Assembly: GCA_030614485.1 (NCBI GenBank) | Contig: JAUWTY010000046.1 | Location: 1 to 8,194, forward strand | Direction: 5' to 3' | Origin: Methanosarcinales archaeon | Lineage (GTDB): Archaea > Halobacteriota > Methanosarcinia > Methanosarcinales > Methanocomedenaceae | DNA: 8,194 nucleotides | Shown here: piece after piece, positions 1-6,260 of the stretch | Numbering within the stretch: position 1 is the first letter of the stretch | How the letters are laid out: each line of letters begins with the position of its first letter | Translations under genes and position numbers: made by a program | Notes under the pieces: model-generated | Database searches by the model: none | The model's input: the letters and a program-made list of their open reading frames with translations, nothing else | Told to the model about the DNA's origin: nothing

Positions 1-24
1 ATGGGCATGGTTGTTGAGGAGTAA
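1..24 (+). CDS. Possible 3' end of an upstream gene (last 7 codons)
   Basis: In frame 1 the window opens with codons reading MGMVVEE followed by TAA at 22-24. It is too short to identify. A 6-bp inverted repeat begins five bases after the stop, which fits the end of a transcription unit. The frame could equally be chance, because no sequence upstream is visible. Confidence 0.3.
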   Translation: MGMVVEE

Positions 25-28
25 GTAA

Positions 29-44
29 CAATCTATACAGATTG
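29..44 (+). terminator. Short hairpin after the putative upstream stop codon
   Basis: CAATCT at 29-34 and AGATTG at 39-44 are perfect inverted repeats around a 4-base loop (ATAC). The stem is AT-rich and no T-tract follows, so it is at best a weak terminator or RNA-processing hairpin for the gene ending at 24. Confidence 0.25.
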
Positions 45-143
45 CTACAGCCTCACCGATTTCTTGGAGACCACATCCACCCCATATTAGAATTATGAAA
101 CACTCATCCGGATAAAATCCCCTGCATCTCCAACTGCAAAACC

Positions 144-152
144 TTTAAACAT
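144..152 (+). promoter_or_regulatory. Archaeal TATA box for the plus-strand pilin-like unit
   Basis: TTTAAACAT at 144-152, preceded by purine-rich AAAACC that could act as a BRE, lies about 26-34 bases upstream of the ATG at 178. With the usual archaeal TATA-to-start spacing, transcription would begin within a few bases of the start codon. That fits the lack of any Shine-Dalgarno sequence there, so the mRNA is probably leaderless. The remaining bases of 25-177 show no gene. Confidence 0.5.
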
Positions 153-177
153 ATGTGAGAACATTATTAAAACGAAC

Positions 178-1944
178 ATGGAAAAAAAAGAATTCGACGA
201 AAAGGCCCAGATGATGACTCTGGAAGCCCTTATTGCATCATTGTTAATCATTGCAGCGGTGCTGTTCGTTGTATCGCAGGTACCACCCCAGGCACAGCAG
301 GGAGGAAGTTTTTCTAATTTACAATTAAATCATTATGGCGATGATTTATTGAACGTATTGAAAAAAAGCTCTTCGCCGGCTGCGGATTATGACAATCTAA
401 TACAGTACTACATAGGTGAAAATAATTATAGTGAATTAAATGTCCTTATGGAGAATAGTCTACCTGATAATGTAGGATACAGTGTTTCACTGGTATCTGG
501 TGATGATAAGGAATTACTATTTTCTAATGGTTATCCTGTGGGTGAGCAGGTTGTGGTGAGTGAGATCGTTGTTTCCAAGAATGTAGGTCTTGGTGGGATC
601 GCAGGGGCACCGGCTGAAATAAGGAAGGTTGCGAAAACGTTTCCTGCCGGTTCATTGATAATTCCCATGGATGACAATTACCAGCCTGACAATGTTACAA
701 ATGATGGTTATATTCCCTTGTTGAAAGGGATGGGACTGGTTTATCAAATTGCTAACGGGACATACAGTGGCGGCGAACCTATATCGGTATGGCAACTACT
801 CGAGGACCCGCGAGGAACAAATTATTCTCTTTTCTACTCATTGGATGTTAATACCAGCGATAAACCCTTAAATATTTCAAACGGAACAATAGGCAATACA
901 AAATTTGGTGGTGGTCCTTATGTTATTGATGCTGATGATTTGACCCCTGAAATAAAAGATAGGATTCTCAATGCATCACAGGATAGCCCTGTAGGTTATC
1001 ATATCAATATTCATCAATTCCTTGAGCCTTTATATCATTACCCAGTCGTTGAAATGAAGATGGCTCCGAAAATAGCTGCTTATCCGCCCGATGATTGGAA
1101 TGATAGATGTAGTGATATGACACATTGTGATAAGACAGATAATAAAATTCCGAAACACCCCGAGACAACTTACTATGAAAGTAAATTAAATGATACAATT
1201 GGCAAATATTACATACATTCGGATGTACCATATGTAATAATCAATGATTCAATGATTAATAACAGTATTTTAGATGAAATCGATATCATCACCATGCCTC
1301 ACGCCGACTTATCCCCAATGCCCAATAATGTAGCAAGGACTTTAATTGATTGGGTGTCGAACGGCGGTACAATTCATGCTGAGTGTAAAGCATTGACCAC
1401 ACTGGATGATAAAGTTGAAACTGTTGATGGTGACAACCACTCATGGTACGGTTTTATTGGTGTTGAAAATATTCCTTCTGGCACTGGTACTGGTAAAGCA
1501 ATGATATTTGTTGGGAATTCTTCTGAAGGTAACAATACTGGTGGATATGGGGCTTATGCCGACCCCGGTGCATGTTTTGATGTTTTATCGCAGTCAGGTG
1601 ATGATGATGGTATATTACCTGGAGCAGGTGGGAGTGCAGTTCCTGCATTTCGTATAAAAAATTTAAATTACACACTGCTTAATCCTGATGCAATGGTTTT
1701 ATCAGGAGCAGGTAGAAACGAAGATTCAATCTTCCCTAACGATATAGATTTTACATATATTTCTGCACCTTTCGACAATGGTTTTGTGACATACCTTGCC
1801 GGACACGATCTAAGTGAAGATTATAATAACAATCCCACCCCTCACAAAGAACGACTTATGTTCCATACGTTCTTTTATCCGGGTTTTGGCAAGATCTACG
1901 GTTATGGCGTGGTCGAACTCCAGATTACATTGTGGTACAAATGA
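178..1944 (+). CDS. Pilin-like surface protein with a large amidotransferase-like extracellular domain
   Basis: A 588-residue predicted cell-surface protein. Residues 1-10 form a charged leader ending in Lys-Ala, followed by QMMTLEA and a hydrophobic helix (about 13-35). This is a class III prepilin signal with likely cleavage after Ala10, and it resembles the haloarchaeal DUF7288 type (RAQAFTLEA-like, from memory). A long extracytoplasmic part carries IPMD (162-165), DIITMPHAD (369-377), GGTIHAECK (396-404, Cys403) and YLAGHD (539-544). Together these recall a glutamine-amidotransferase-like (class I GATase/ThuA-like) fold with Cys403 near the nucleophile position; the other cysteines are 311, 317 and 466. 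The C-terminal strand VVELQITLWYK resembles the end of the same pilin-like family, so the large domain may be an insertion. There are about 15 N-X-S/T sequons. The ATG is the first in frame, just downstream of a TATA box. The stop overlaps the next gene's ATG (ATGA). Pilin-like head: fairly sure. Enzymatic role: unproven; the domain may only bind a ligand. Confidence 0.85.
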   Translation: MEKKEFDEKAQMMTLEALIASLLIIAAVLFVVSQVPPQAQQGGSFSNLQLNHYGDDLLNVLKKSSSPAADYDNLIQYYIGENNYSELNVLMENSLPDNVGYSVSLVSGDDKELLFSNGYPVGEQVVVSEIVVSKNVGLGGIAGAPAEIRKVAKTFPAGSLIIPMDDNYQPDNVTNDGYIPLLKGMGLVYQIANGTYSGGEPISVWQLLEDPRGTNYSLFYSLDVNTSDKPLNISNGTIGNTKFGGGPYVIDADDLTPEIKDRILNASQDSPVGYHINIHQFLEPLYHYPVVEMKMAPKIAAYPPDDWNDRCSDMTHCDKTDNKIPKHPETTYYESKLNDTIGKYYIHSDVPYVIINDSMINNSILDEIDIITMPHADLSPMPNNVARTLIDWVSNGGTIHAECKALTTLDDKVETVDGDNHSWYGFIGVENIPSGTGTGKAMIFVGNSSEGNNTGGYGAYADPGACFDVLSQSGDDDGILPGAGGSAVPAFRIKNLNYTLLNPDAMVLSGAGRNEDSIFPNDIDFTYISAPFDNGFVTYLAGHDLSEDYNNNPTPHKERLMFHTFFYPGFGKIYGYGVVELQITLWYK

Positions 1945-2249
1945 GCACACAAAACCCCTTATCCAGAGATTCCAGTGGCCAGATGATATTGCTAATTGGA
2001 TTTATCATCGCACTGGTTATCATTGGTATGGGCTCAATGGTTTATTCCATTGCAAATTCAAATCCGTATACCACCCAAAAACATTCTTCAATGGATGCAT
2101 ATTACAGTTTCATCGATATCAGGGAGGAATATGGTATGATACTTAAATTTGGGTCTGGTAGCGGTGCATATTCCCCCTTTAACCCATCCAATACCACGGT
2201 AAGGGGTTTTGAAACCAGCATGACAGACATGATGGCGTCCCACGGATAA
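1941..2249 (+). CDS. Pilin-like fibronectin-III protein, N-terminal half (ends at a premature TAA)
   Basis: The start chosen is the ATG at 1941, which overlaps the upstream stop as ATGA and suggests translational coupling; a GTG at 1932 in the same frame is an alternative. The product begins MSTQNPLSRDSSGQMILLIG: a polar leader, a Ser-Gly|Gln prepilin-type site and one hydrophobic helix (about 15-36). It resembles the haloarchaeal DUF7261 type (RGQLLLVGAF-like, from memory). Residues that follow look like the alpha-beta start of a pilin globular domain (DAYYSFIDIREEYG). The frame stops at codon 103 (TAA, 2247-2249). The same frame then stays open without interruption to 3377, so this is most likely the front of one 1941-3377 gene with a nonsense mutation or sequencing error. 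A 102-residue minor pilin is the less likely alternative. Confidence 0.7.
   Translation: MSTQNPLSRDSSGQMILLIGFIIALVIIGMGSMVYSIANSNPYTTQKHSSMDAYYSFIDIREEYGMILKFGSGSGAYSPFNPSNTTVRGFETSMTDMMASHG
2247..2249 (+). other. In-frame TAA interrupting a single pilin/FN3 gene
   Basis: The TAA separates two open stretches in exactly the same frame. The 43 codons between it and the next ATG (2379) read like ordinary secreted protein (ILNFTWGPYFNN..., ending in ETGRI). TAA is not the codon reassigned to pyrrolysine (TAG) or selenocysteine (TGA), so recoding is not an obvious explanation. A single base change from CAA, GAA, AAA or TAT/TAC would restore the frame. Confidence 0.75.
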
Positions 2250-3377
2250 ATTCTCAACTTCACCTGGGGTCCATATTTCAACAACATACCCCCCACAGCC
2301 GAAGCCACAATTCAGCTGTTCGATGGTAAGAACCGATTTGAAGATACCCTCACATATAATCTGGAGACCGGAAGGATCATGTATGACCTGATACCTCCTG
2401 GCAGTATCACAGACCTGAATGCCATCACAGGAGTTACTGACGGTGAAATTATACTTAACTGGACAGCCCATGGAGATGATGCTAACATCGGGAAAGCATC
2501 AGATTATGATCTAAGGTATTCCAGTGGATCTATTGATACAATGGCAAAATTTGCCAATGCTACCAATTATCCTATTAACTTTTATCCAGACTTTAATGGT
2601 ACTCCCCAGGAATGTATTGTCATGGGGTTGGAGCCTGGCAGGTATTACTTTGCAATAGTGGTTTACGATGAAGTGTTGCATGCTTCGAACCTATCCAACT
2701 GCTGCCCCAATGCAGTGGCAGCAAACTGGACCCCTTCAGTTGAATATATCATAGCGAACGATTCAGTAAATTCCAGCACGAACCTGACCACTGAACGTGG
2801 TAGGGATGTAACCATCATGTTTAATGTCACGGATAAGGATAGAGAAGACCTTGACATATCTCTATGGCTGGACAACGGTTCAGGATGGTATGCGATAAAT
2901 TATACTGGCCAGACCTGGGTTCAATACAATACTACCATCTACAACCATACGATATCCCAAATAAATACCACATGGAAATATTATGTGAGCGTGACCGACG
3001 GTCTCTTTGGACACAATGCCACTGCACCACCCGATGCACCTCCATCATATTACTGGTTGGGAGGGAACATTAGTACCGGAGCAGGTGTGGTCGCCGTGAT
3101 AAACGGCAGCATTAGTACAATCAACGTATCTGCACCTTATAGTGGTGATTTCAACAACAATAATAACATCAGCGTTTTGTACAGGATAAATAGCAGTGGT
3201 TCCTGGGATTCATCAAATATTACTTATAACAGACTGTTGACTGAATACCTGATATTTATTAGTGGACTTAATAACACCAAAAACTACGATATCAATGTAA
3301 CCTACATAGACCCTGATGGAATATATCCATTGGCAAATGTTACCCAAATGATATGGAACCAGACTCTTCCACCATGA
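2250..3377 (+). pseudogene. Fibronectin-III / Ig-like C-terminal part of the interrupted pilin-like protein
   Basis: This is the downstream continuation of the frame begun at 1941; the first ATG inside it is at 2379 (332 residues if translation restarted there). After a linker, a fibronectin type III domain follows: PPGSITDL, IILNWTAHGDD, SDYDLRYS, VMGLEPGRYYFAIVVYDE, ending at SNLSN (about residues 5-107 counted from 2379). Next comes an Ig/PKD-like beta domain (about 120-225, with YYVSVTDGLFG) and a last beta-rich module with a five-Asn run, ending WNQTLPP. About 25 N-X-S/T sequons occur in these 332 residues, so the protein must reach the cell surface, yet this part has no signal peptide of its own. 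That argues against an independent gene. There is no convincing ribosome binding site at 2379 (a GGAG lies 12 bases upstream, further than usual). The fragment could be a true pseudogene or an intact gene with an assembly error at 2247. Confidence 0.7.
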
Positions 3378-3410
3378 CCTGTGCTTTTTTTACCAGGTCC
3401 ATAAGGTCAT
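3376..3410. terminator. Convergent terminator region between the two pilin-like units
   Basis: Immediately after the plus-strand TGA, GACCTG (3376-3381) pairs with CAGGTC (3394-3399) around a 12-base loop containing seven T (3385-3391). An alternative pairing joins ATGACCT (3374-3380) with AGGTCAT (3404-3410). Archaeal transcription stops at T-tracts, so the T7 run is the likely plus-strand terminator. The structure also covers the last codons of the minus-strand gene. Confidence 0.5.
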
Positions 3411-4463
3411 TTTAACTGGATATATTATTAATCGTTTAGTATTGCTGAATTTTGTCATACCTTCATTAGAAACTTCAACTTCTGATTTTACATTTAGCTG
3501 CATGTAAATAGGTTTTCCCGATGTATATCTGTCTGGAATGAAGGAATCCAGGGTTTCCAACGGTATAAAGAATCCAAGGGTATCTGTCTTATTGAACGAA
3601 AAAGTCACTGAATCAGTTACATTTACCCCGTTTTTAAATACTGTATAATCATCATCTTTTAACATATTTGAATCTTTAAGTTCATAGGCGGCATTAATTT
3701 CATCCCCAATTTTAATCCACTGAAAAACGGATTCATTATTCCCATCATCAAATATCCAATTACTTATGCTAAATGTAATGCCGTTTGTAATAAGGTCAAA
3801 ATCTTCTGGTTCTAACACAAGTAAAATTTTAGTTGGATTAACATGACCTAATAAATCTGCACCATCAAATTGTCCAAAGGTTGTGAGCTCGGTCGTCGCA
3901 AGTCTTGTCACGGCCACAACATCGCTTTGTTCTCCAACAGCGTCTATTGCAGCAGCATTTGCCCCAGATACATTAATCAGGGATTCATTGACCGGGCGTA
4001 TCTGGATATAGAATTTATTCCTACCTAAACCTAACGTTCTGGACACATTTTCCAGTTCTGCAGGATCGGTTGAAGATGTTGGATATTCCCACCATGATAT
4101 ATTGCCACTAACGTCTGTATGCTCTTGCATAAACACATTCAATTTCCGAGAATCAATTGTATTGTTTCCATCAGATTTGATTAAACCGATCTTCCTGACA
4201 TAAGTCTGGTTTTCATTCCATACAGTATTCCATTCAGTCCCGTAATCGTTACCATCTGTCCAGTATCCTGCATCCCTTACTAATAATGTTGCCGCCCTGT
4301 CGGCTGCAGGATAGAGTTCTTTTGAATATCCGGAATATGGCGTCATAACACTGGATATGGTATAAGATGCGAATAAAAAAGCCATCAACAGTACACCTAC
4401 ACCTGTAAGAAAATCTATACTGACCATTGCCTTTTCTTCTCGCATGTCATGTAGAAAAGCCAT
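3390..4463 (-). CDS. Pilin-like surface protein (DUF7287-like head), last gene of the minus unit
   Basis: A 357-residue predicted secreted protein. From the ATG at 4463 it begins with a short charged leader ending EEKA, then MVSIDFLTGVGVLLMAFLF and a single hydrophobic helix (about 19-39). The KA|MVSIDF pattern is a prepilin-type cleavage site and resembles the haloarchaeal DUF7287 signature (RGQTxIDFxxG, from memory). The stretch after the helix (YPAADRAATLLVRDAGYW) also fits that family. The remainder is beta-rich and has about nine N-X-S/T sequons; it ends in the strand IYPVKMTLWTW, similar to the TLW end of the 178-1944 protein. A TTG at 4472 would overlap the upstream stop as TTGA, but the ATG at 4463, five bases after that stop and behind a weak GGTTGAT, is preferred. 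Function unknown; probably a structural or minor pilin. Confidence 0.82.
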   Translation of the reverse strand: MAFLHDMREEKAMVSIDFLTGVGVLLMAFLFASYTISSVMTPYSGYSKELYPAADRAATLLVRDAGYWTDGNDYGTEWNTVWNENQTYVRKIGLIKSDGNNTIDSRKLNVFMQEHTDVSGNISWWEYPTSSTDPAELENVSRTLGLGRNKFYIQIRPVNESLINVSGANAAAIDAVGEQSDVVAVTRLATTELTTFGQFDGADLLGHVNPTKILLVLEPEDFDLITNGITFSISNWIFDDGNNESVFQWIKIGDEINAAYELKDSNMLKDDDYTVFKNGVNVTDSVTFSFNKTDTLGFFIPLETLDSFIPDRYTSGKPIYMQLNVKSEVEVSNEGMTKFSNTKRLIIYPVKMTLWTW

Positions 4464-4468
4464 ATAAA

Positions 4469-4939
4469 TCAACCCTGTGTGATTAAGATATCTGAACGGT
4501 TATTGGTAATTATTATCTTTCCTGAAGAGCTTGAGACAGAACCATTTACAGATACCAACTCATCTATACTGCTCAATGGGACGAACACTGTTACATCCTT
4601 GTACCTGGATTTTAACCTCAAAGTTTTTTGTCCAGAACCATAAGGGTCCTCATCAGTAACATCAATGAAATATTCACTATTAGCCGCCATAACCGGGATG
4701 TCCATAACCGAAACGAACTGACCCTGGATTGGATTAGATAAATACGCATCTGTAATTGCAGATGATACCTGATTGCCCACATCTGTAAGTTCTGAATATA
4801 TAGCCTGACGTGTAGAATTATCCACTACTGATGAAAATGCTATGATCATAATCCCAAAGAACAGGACTGACATACTGAATATCAGGATATAATCTATGGG
4901 AACGGCCTGTCCGCTTGAATCTTTATGCAGTGTTCGCAT
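4469..4939 (-). CDS. Small pilin-like protein (DUF7266-like head)
   Basis: A 156-residue protein starting MRTLHKDSSGQAVPIDYILIF, with a polar leader, a Ser-Gly|Gln prepilin-type site at residues 9-11 and one hydrophobic helix (about 17-38). The following amphipathic stretch (TRQAIYSELTDVGNQVSSAITDAY) continues the typical pilin N-terminal helix, then comes a beta domain. It resembles the haloarchaeal DUF7266 type, from memory. Start choice: a good archaeal Shine-Dalgarno, GGTGAT (plus-strand 4947-4952 read in reverse), lies 7 bases before the ATG at 4939. The alternative GTG at 4951 overlaps the previous stop as GTGA. It is the middle gene of a tight three-gene unit. Its size and simple architecture suggest a structural or minor pilin subunit; no function is established. 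Confidence 0.82.
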   Translation of the reverse strand: MRTLHKDSSGQAVPIDYILIFSMSVLFFGIMIIAFSSVVDNSTRQAIYSELTDVGNQVSSAITDAYLSNPIQGQFVSVMDIPVMAANSEYFIDVTDEDPYGSGQKTLRLKSRYKDVTVFVPLSSIDELVSVNGSVSSSSGKIIITNNRSDILITQG

Positions 4940-4947
4940 GTAACCAA

Positions 4948-5757
4948 TCACCCCACAACGGACTCGATTTTTGTTTCATGGATTGAAAAGCTCAGACTAA
5001 AACCCGGGTTTGTAATTTTTGCGGCTACAGTGTCAGTAGCTGGAAAGATAGTAGATGAATATGAAGCACCCGCATTAGAAACTGTTTTGTTGAGATACCG
5101 GTTCCATGCCTGGTAATTCTGGCTGGTAATGTTAATGTATATAGTGTTTACTTCTCCTGAGTAAATTTTACTAACACCATCATCTACTGCAAAGGTCCTC
5201 ACATTGCCCTTACCCTTACTGCTGGTTGAAGTATTAGCACCTGTAATATTAATAACATGTATCATTACCCCTACATTACTTCCGCTCAACTTTCCCACAT
5301 ATATAAGTGGTTCCTGTTCCATTATCGAACCGGTGGGGTATTTAGTGAACACAGCTCCGTTCTCATATGCCGCGATCATGTTTTTGTATTCATAACTTGT
5401 CGTACCCGGAGACCATGATAATGTAGTGGTTGTCCCGTCATTGTAACTAACCTCTATCCTGGTATTGTTAGGTATCACAGCAAGGGTACCACCATCCATT
5501 GGAATAGTAGTGGTCCTGGCTGTACCCGCACCAGTAATTGGACCTCTAACGACTTCCTCTATGTCACCATGAAGGACAGAAAAAGAGTTATGGATATTCT
5601 GTTGATGAGTACTTAATTTTGCATTTTCAATCATCGGAATACCAGCTGTATAAATAATTCCGATCGAGACAGTAACAATAGCCAGGATTAATATCATTCC
5701 TATAACAGGAGATACACCGCTATCATTTACTGAAAATTTCCTTAATTGTTTTGACAT
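4948..5757 (-). CDS. Pilin-like protein (archaeal type IV pilin N-domain, DUF7289-like)
   Basis: A 269-residue predicted surface protein and first gene of the minus-strand unit. The N-terminus MSKQLRKFSVNDSGVSPVIG has a basic leader, a Ser-Gly|Val-Ser-Pro-Val-Ile-Gly site and a hydrophobic helix (about 18-38). The VSPVIG motif is the hallmark of archaeal type IV pilin N-terminal domains. The next residues (QQNIHNSFSVLHGDIEEVVRGPI) and the beta-rich body (GGTLAVIPNNTRIEVSYNDG, then YEYKNMIAAYENGAVF) resemble the haloarchaeal DUF7289 type, from memory, in which a long helix leads into a beta sandwich. There are about five N-glycosylation sequons. The ATG at 5757 lies some 30 bases after a TATA box with no strong ribosome binding site, so the transcript leader is very short. 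The stop codon is embedded in the Shine-Dalgarno of the next gene, so translation of the two is probably coupled. Confidence 0.85.
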   Translation of the reverse strand: MSKQLRKFSVNDSGVSPVIGMILILAIVTVSIGIIYTAGIPMIENAKLSTHQQNIHNSFSVLHGDIEEVVRGPITGAGTARTTTIPMDGGTLAVIPNNTRIEVSYNDGTTTTLSWSPGTTSYEYKNMIAAYENGAVFTKYPTGSIMEQEPLIYVGKLSGSNVGVMIHVINITGANTSTSSKGKGNVRTFAVDDGVSKIYSGEVNTIYINITSQNYQAWNRYLNKTVSNAGASYSSTIFPATDTVAAKITNPGFSLSFSIHETKIESVVG

Positions 5758-5788
5758 TATAAATCCAGGTAAAGTTATTCACACATTA

Positions 5789-5796
5789 CTATATAA
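5789..5796 (-). promoter_or_regulatory. TATA box for the minus-strand pilin-like unit
   Basis: Read on the minus strand, TTATATAG at this position lies 32-39 bases upstream of the ATG at 5757, inside the 77-bp gap after the JAMM gene. It predicts a transcript start near 5765 and a leader of roughly 10 bases. This suggests the pilin-like genes are transcribed separately from the marker 2 / JAMM pair, although read-through from upstream is possible because no T-tract follows the JAMM stop. Confidence 0.5.
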
Positions 5797-5834
5797 CATT
5801 TTATTACACCGACACAGTGCCATGTCTGTTGAGA

Positions 5835-6260
5835 TTAAAGTAAGACTAAGTCGCTGTCATCATCATCAAATTCGATGTCAAGCACTTTCAGTACTATTGA
5901 ATGTCCATTTGAGTCATAACACCGCCATGAACGCATATCATAAGGTGCGCCCGCAATGATATTGTGGCCACCTACCCTGGCAAATAGAGCAAGGTCGGCC
6001 CTGGAGGGGTTAGTATTTGAGGTTGGATGGCTATGAACAGAACCTGCGATACTGATATTTGGCATCATGAATAACCGTATTGTGGCACTTACCTGGGACG
6101 ATTCGGTGCCGGGCAGGAATATCACGTCTTTAATAACACCATCTTCGGCCCGCAATAGTCCTGCAAATTCCCTTGGTGCAGATGATTTTGAAACCTCAAG
6201 GATAAATTCCAAAGTGGACTTTGCTATACCTTTAATTCTGGCCGTTGCCCACGCCCCCAT
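5835..6260 (-). CDS. JAMM/MPN+ (Mov34/JAB) metalloprotease, possible desampylase
   Basis: A 141-residue single-domain JAB/MPN+ protein. The full zinc-peptidase JAMM signature is present: Glu31 (PREFAGLL), His76-Ser-His78-Pro, seven residues, then Ser86-Arg-Ala-Asp89. All zinc and catalytic residues are intact, so it should be active. Archaeal JAMM enzymes of this size (for example HvJAMM1 of Haloferax) cleave ubiquitin-like SAMP proteins from target lysines; others process sulfur-carrier proteins. Which applies here is inference. There is no signal peptide, so it is cytoplasmic. The C-terminus is strongly acidic (EFDDDDSD). Its ATG immediately follows the TAA of the marker 2 gene with no spacer, so the two are almost certainly co-transcribed and translationally coupled. 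Confidence 0.9.
   Translation of the reverse strand: MGAWATARIKGIAKSTLEFILEVSKSSAPREFAGLLRAEDGVIKDVIFLPGTESSQVSATIRLFMMPNISIAGSVHSHPTSNTNPSRADLALFARVGGHNIIAGAPYDMRSWRCYDSNGHSIVLKVLDIEFDDDDSDLVLL

Noticed and set aside
1..160. Open minus-strand frame of about 50 codons rich in cysteine, running off the left edge
   Set aside because: It contains no ATG, GTG or TTG start codon between its upstream stop and the window edge, and I recognise no family. A plus-strand gene tail with a following hairpin explains the region as well.
1814..2146. 110-residue plus-strand ORF across the junction of the two plus-strand pilin-like genes
   Set aside because: It overlaps both real genes in another frame, and its Cys/Trp/His-rich translation lacks domain features.
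2247..2249. Programmed recoding (pyrrolysine or selenocysteine) at the internal stop
   Set aside because: The codon is TAA; pyrrolysine uses TAG and selenocysteine TGA. No SECIS-like or PYLIS-like structure was apparent.
2088..2471. 127-residue minus-strand ORF spanning the in-frame TAA
   Set aside because: It is antisense to a clearly protein-like plus frame on both sides of the stop. Its translation has no recognisable motif or signal and looks like a shadow.
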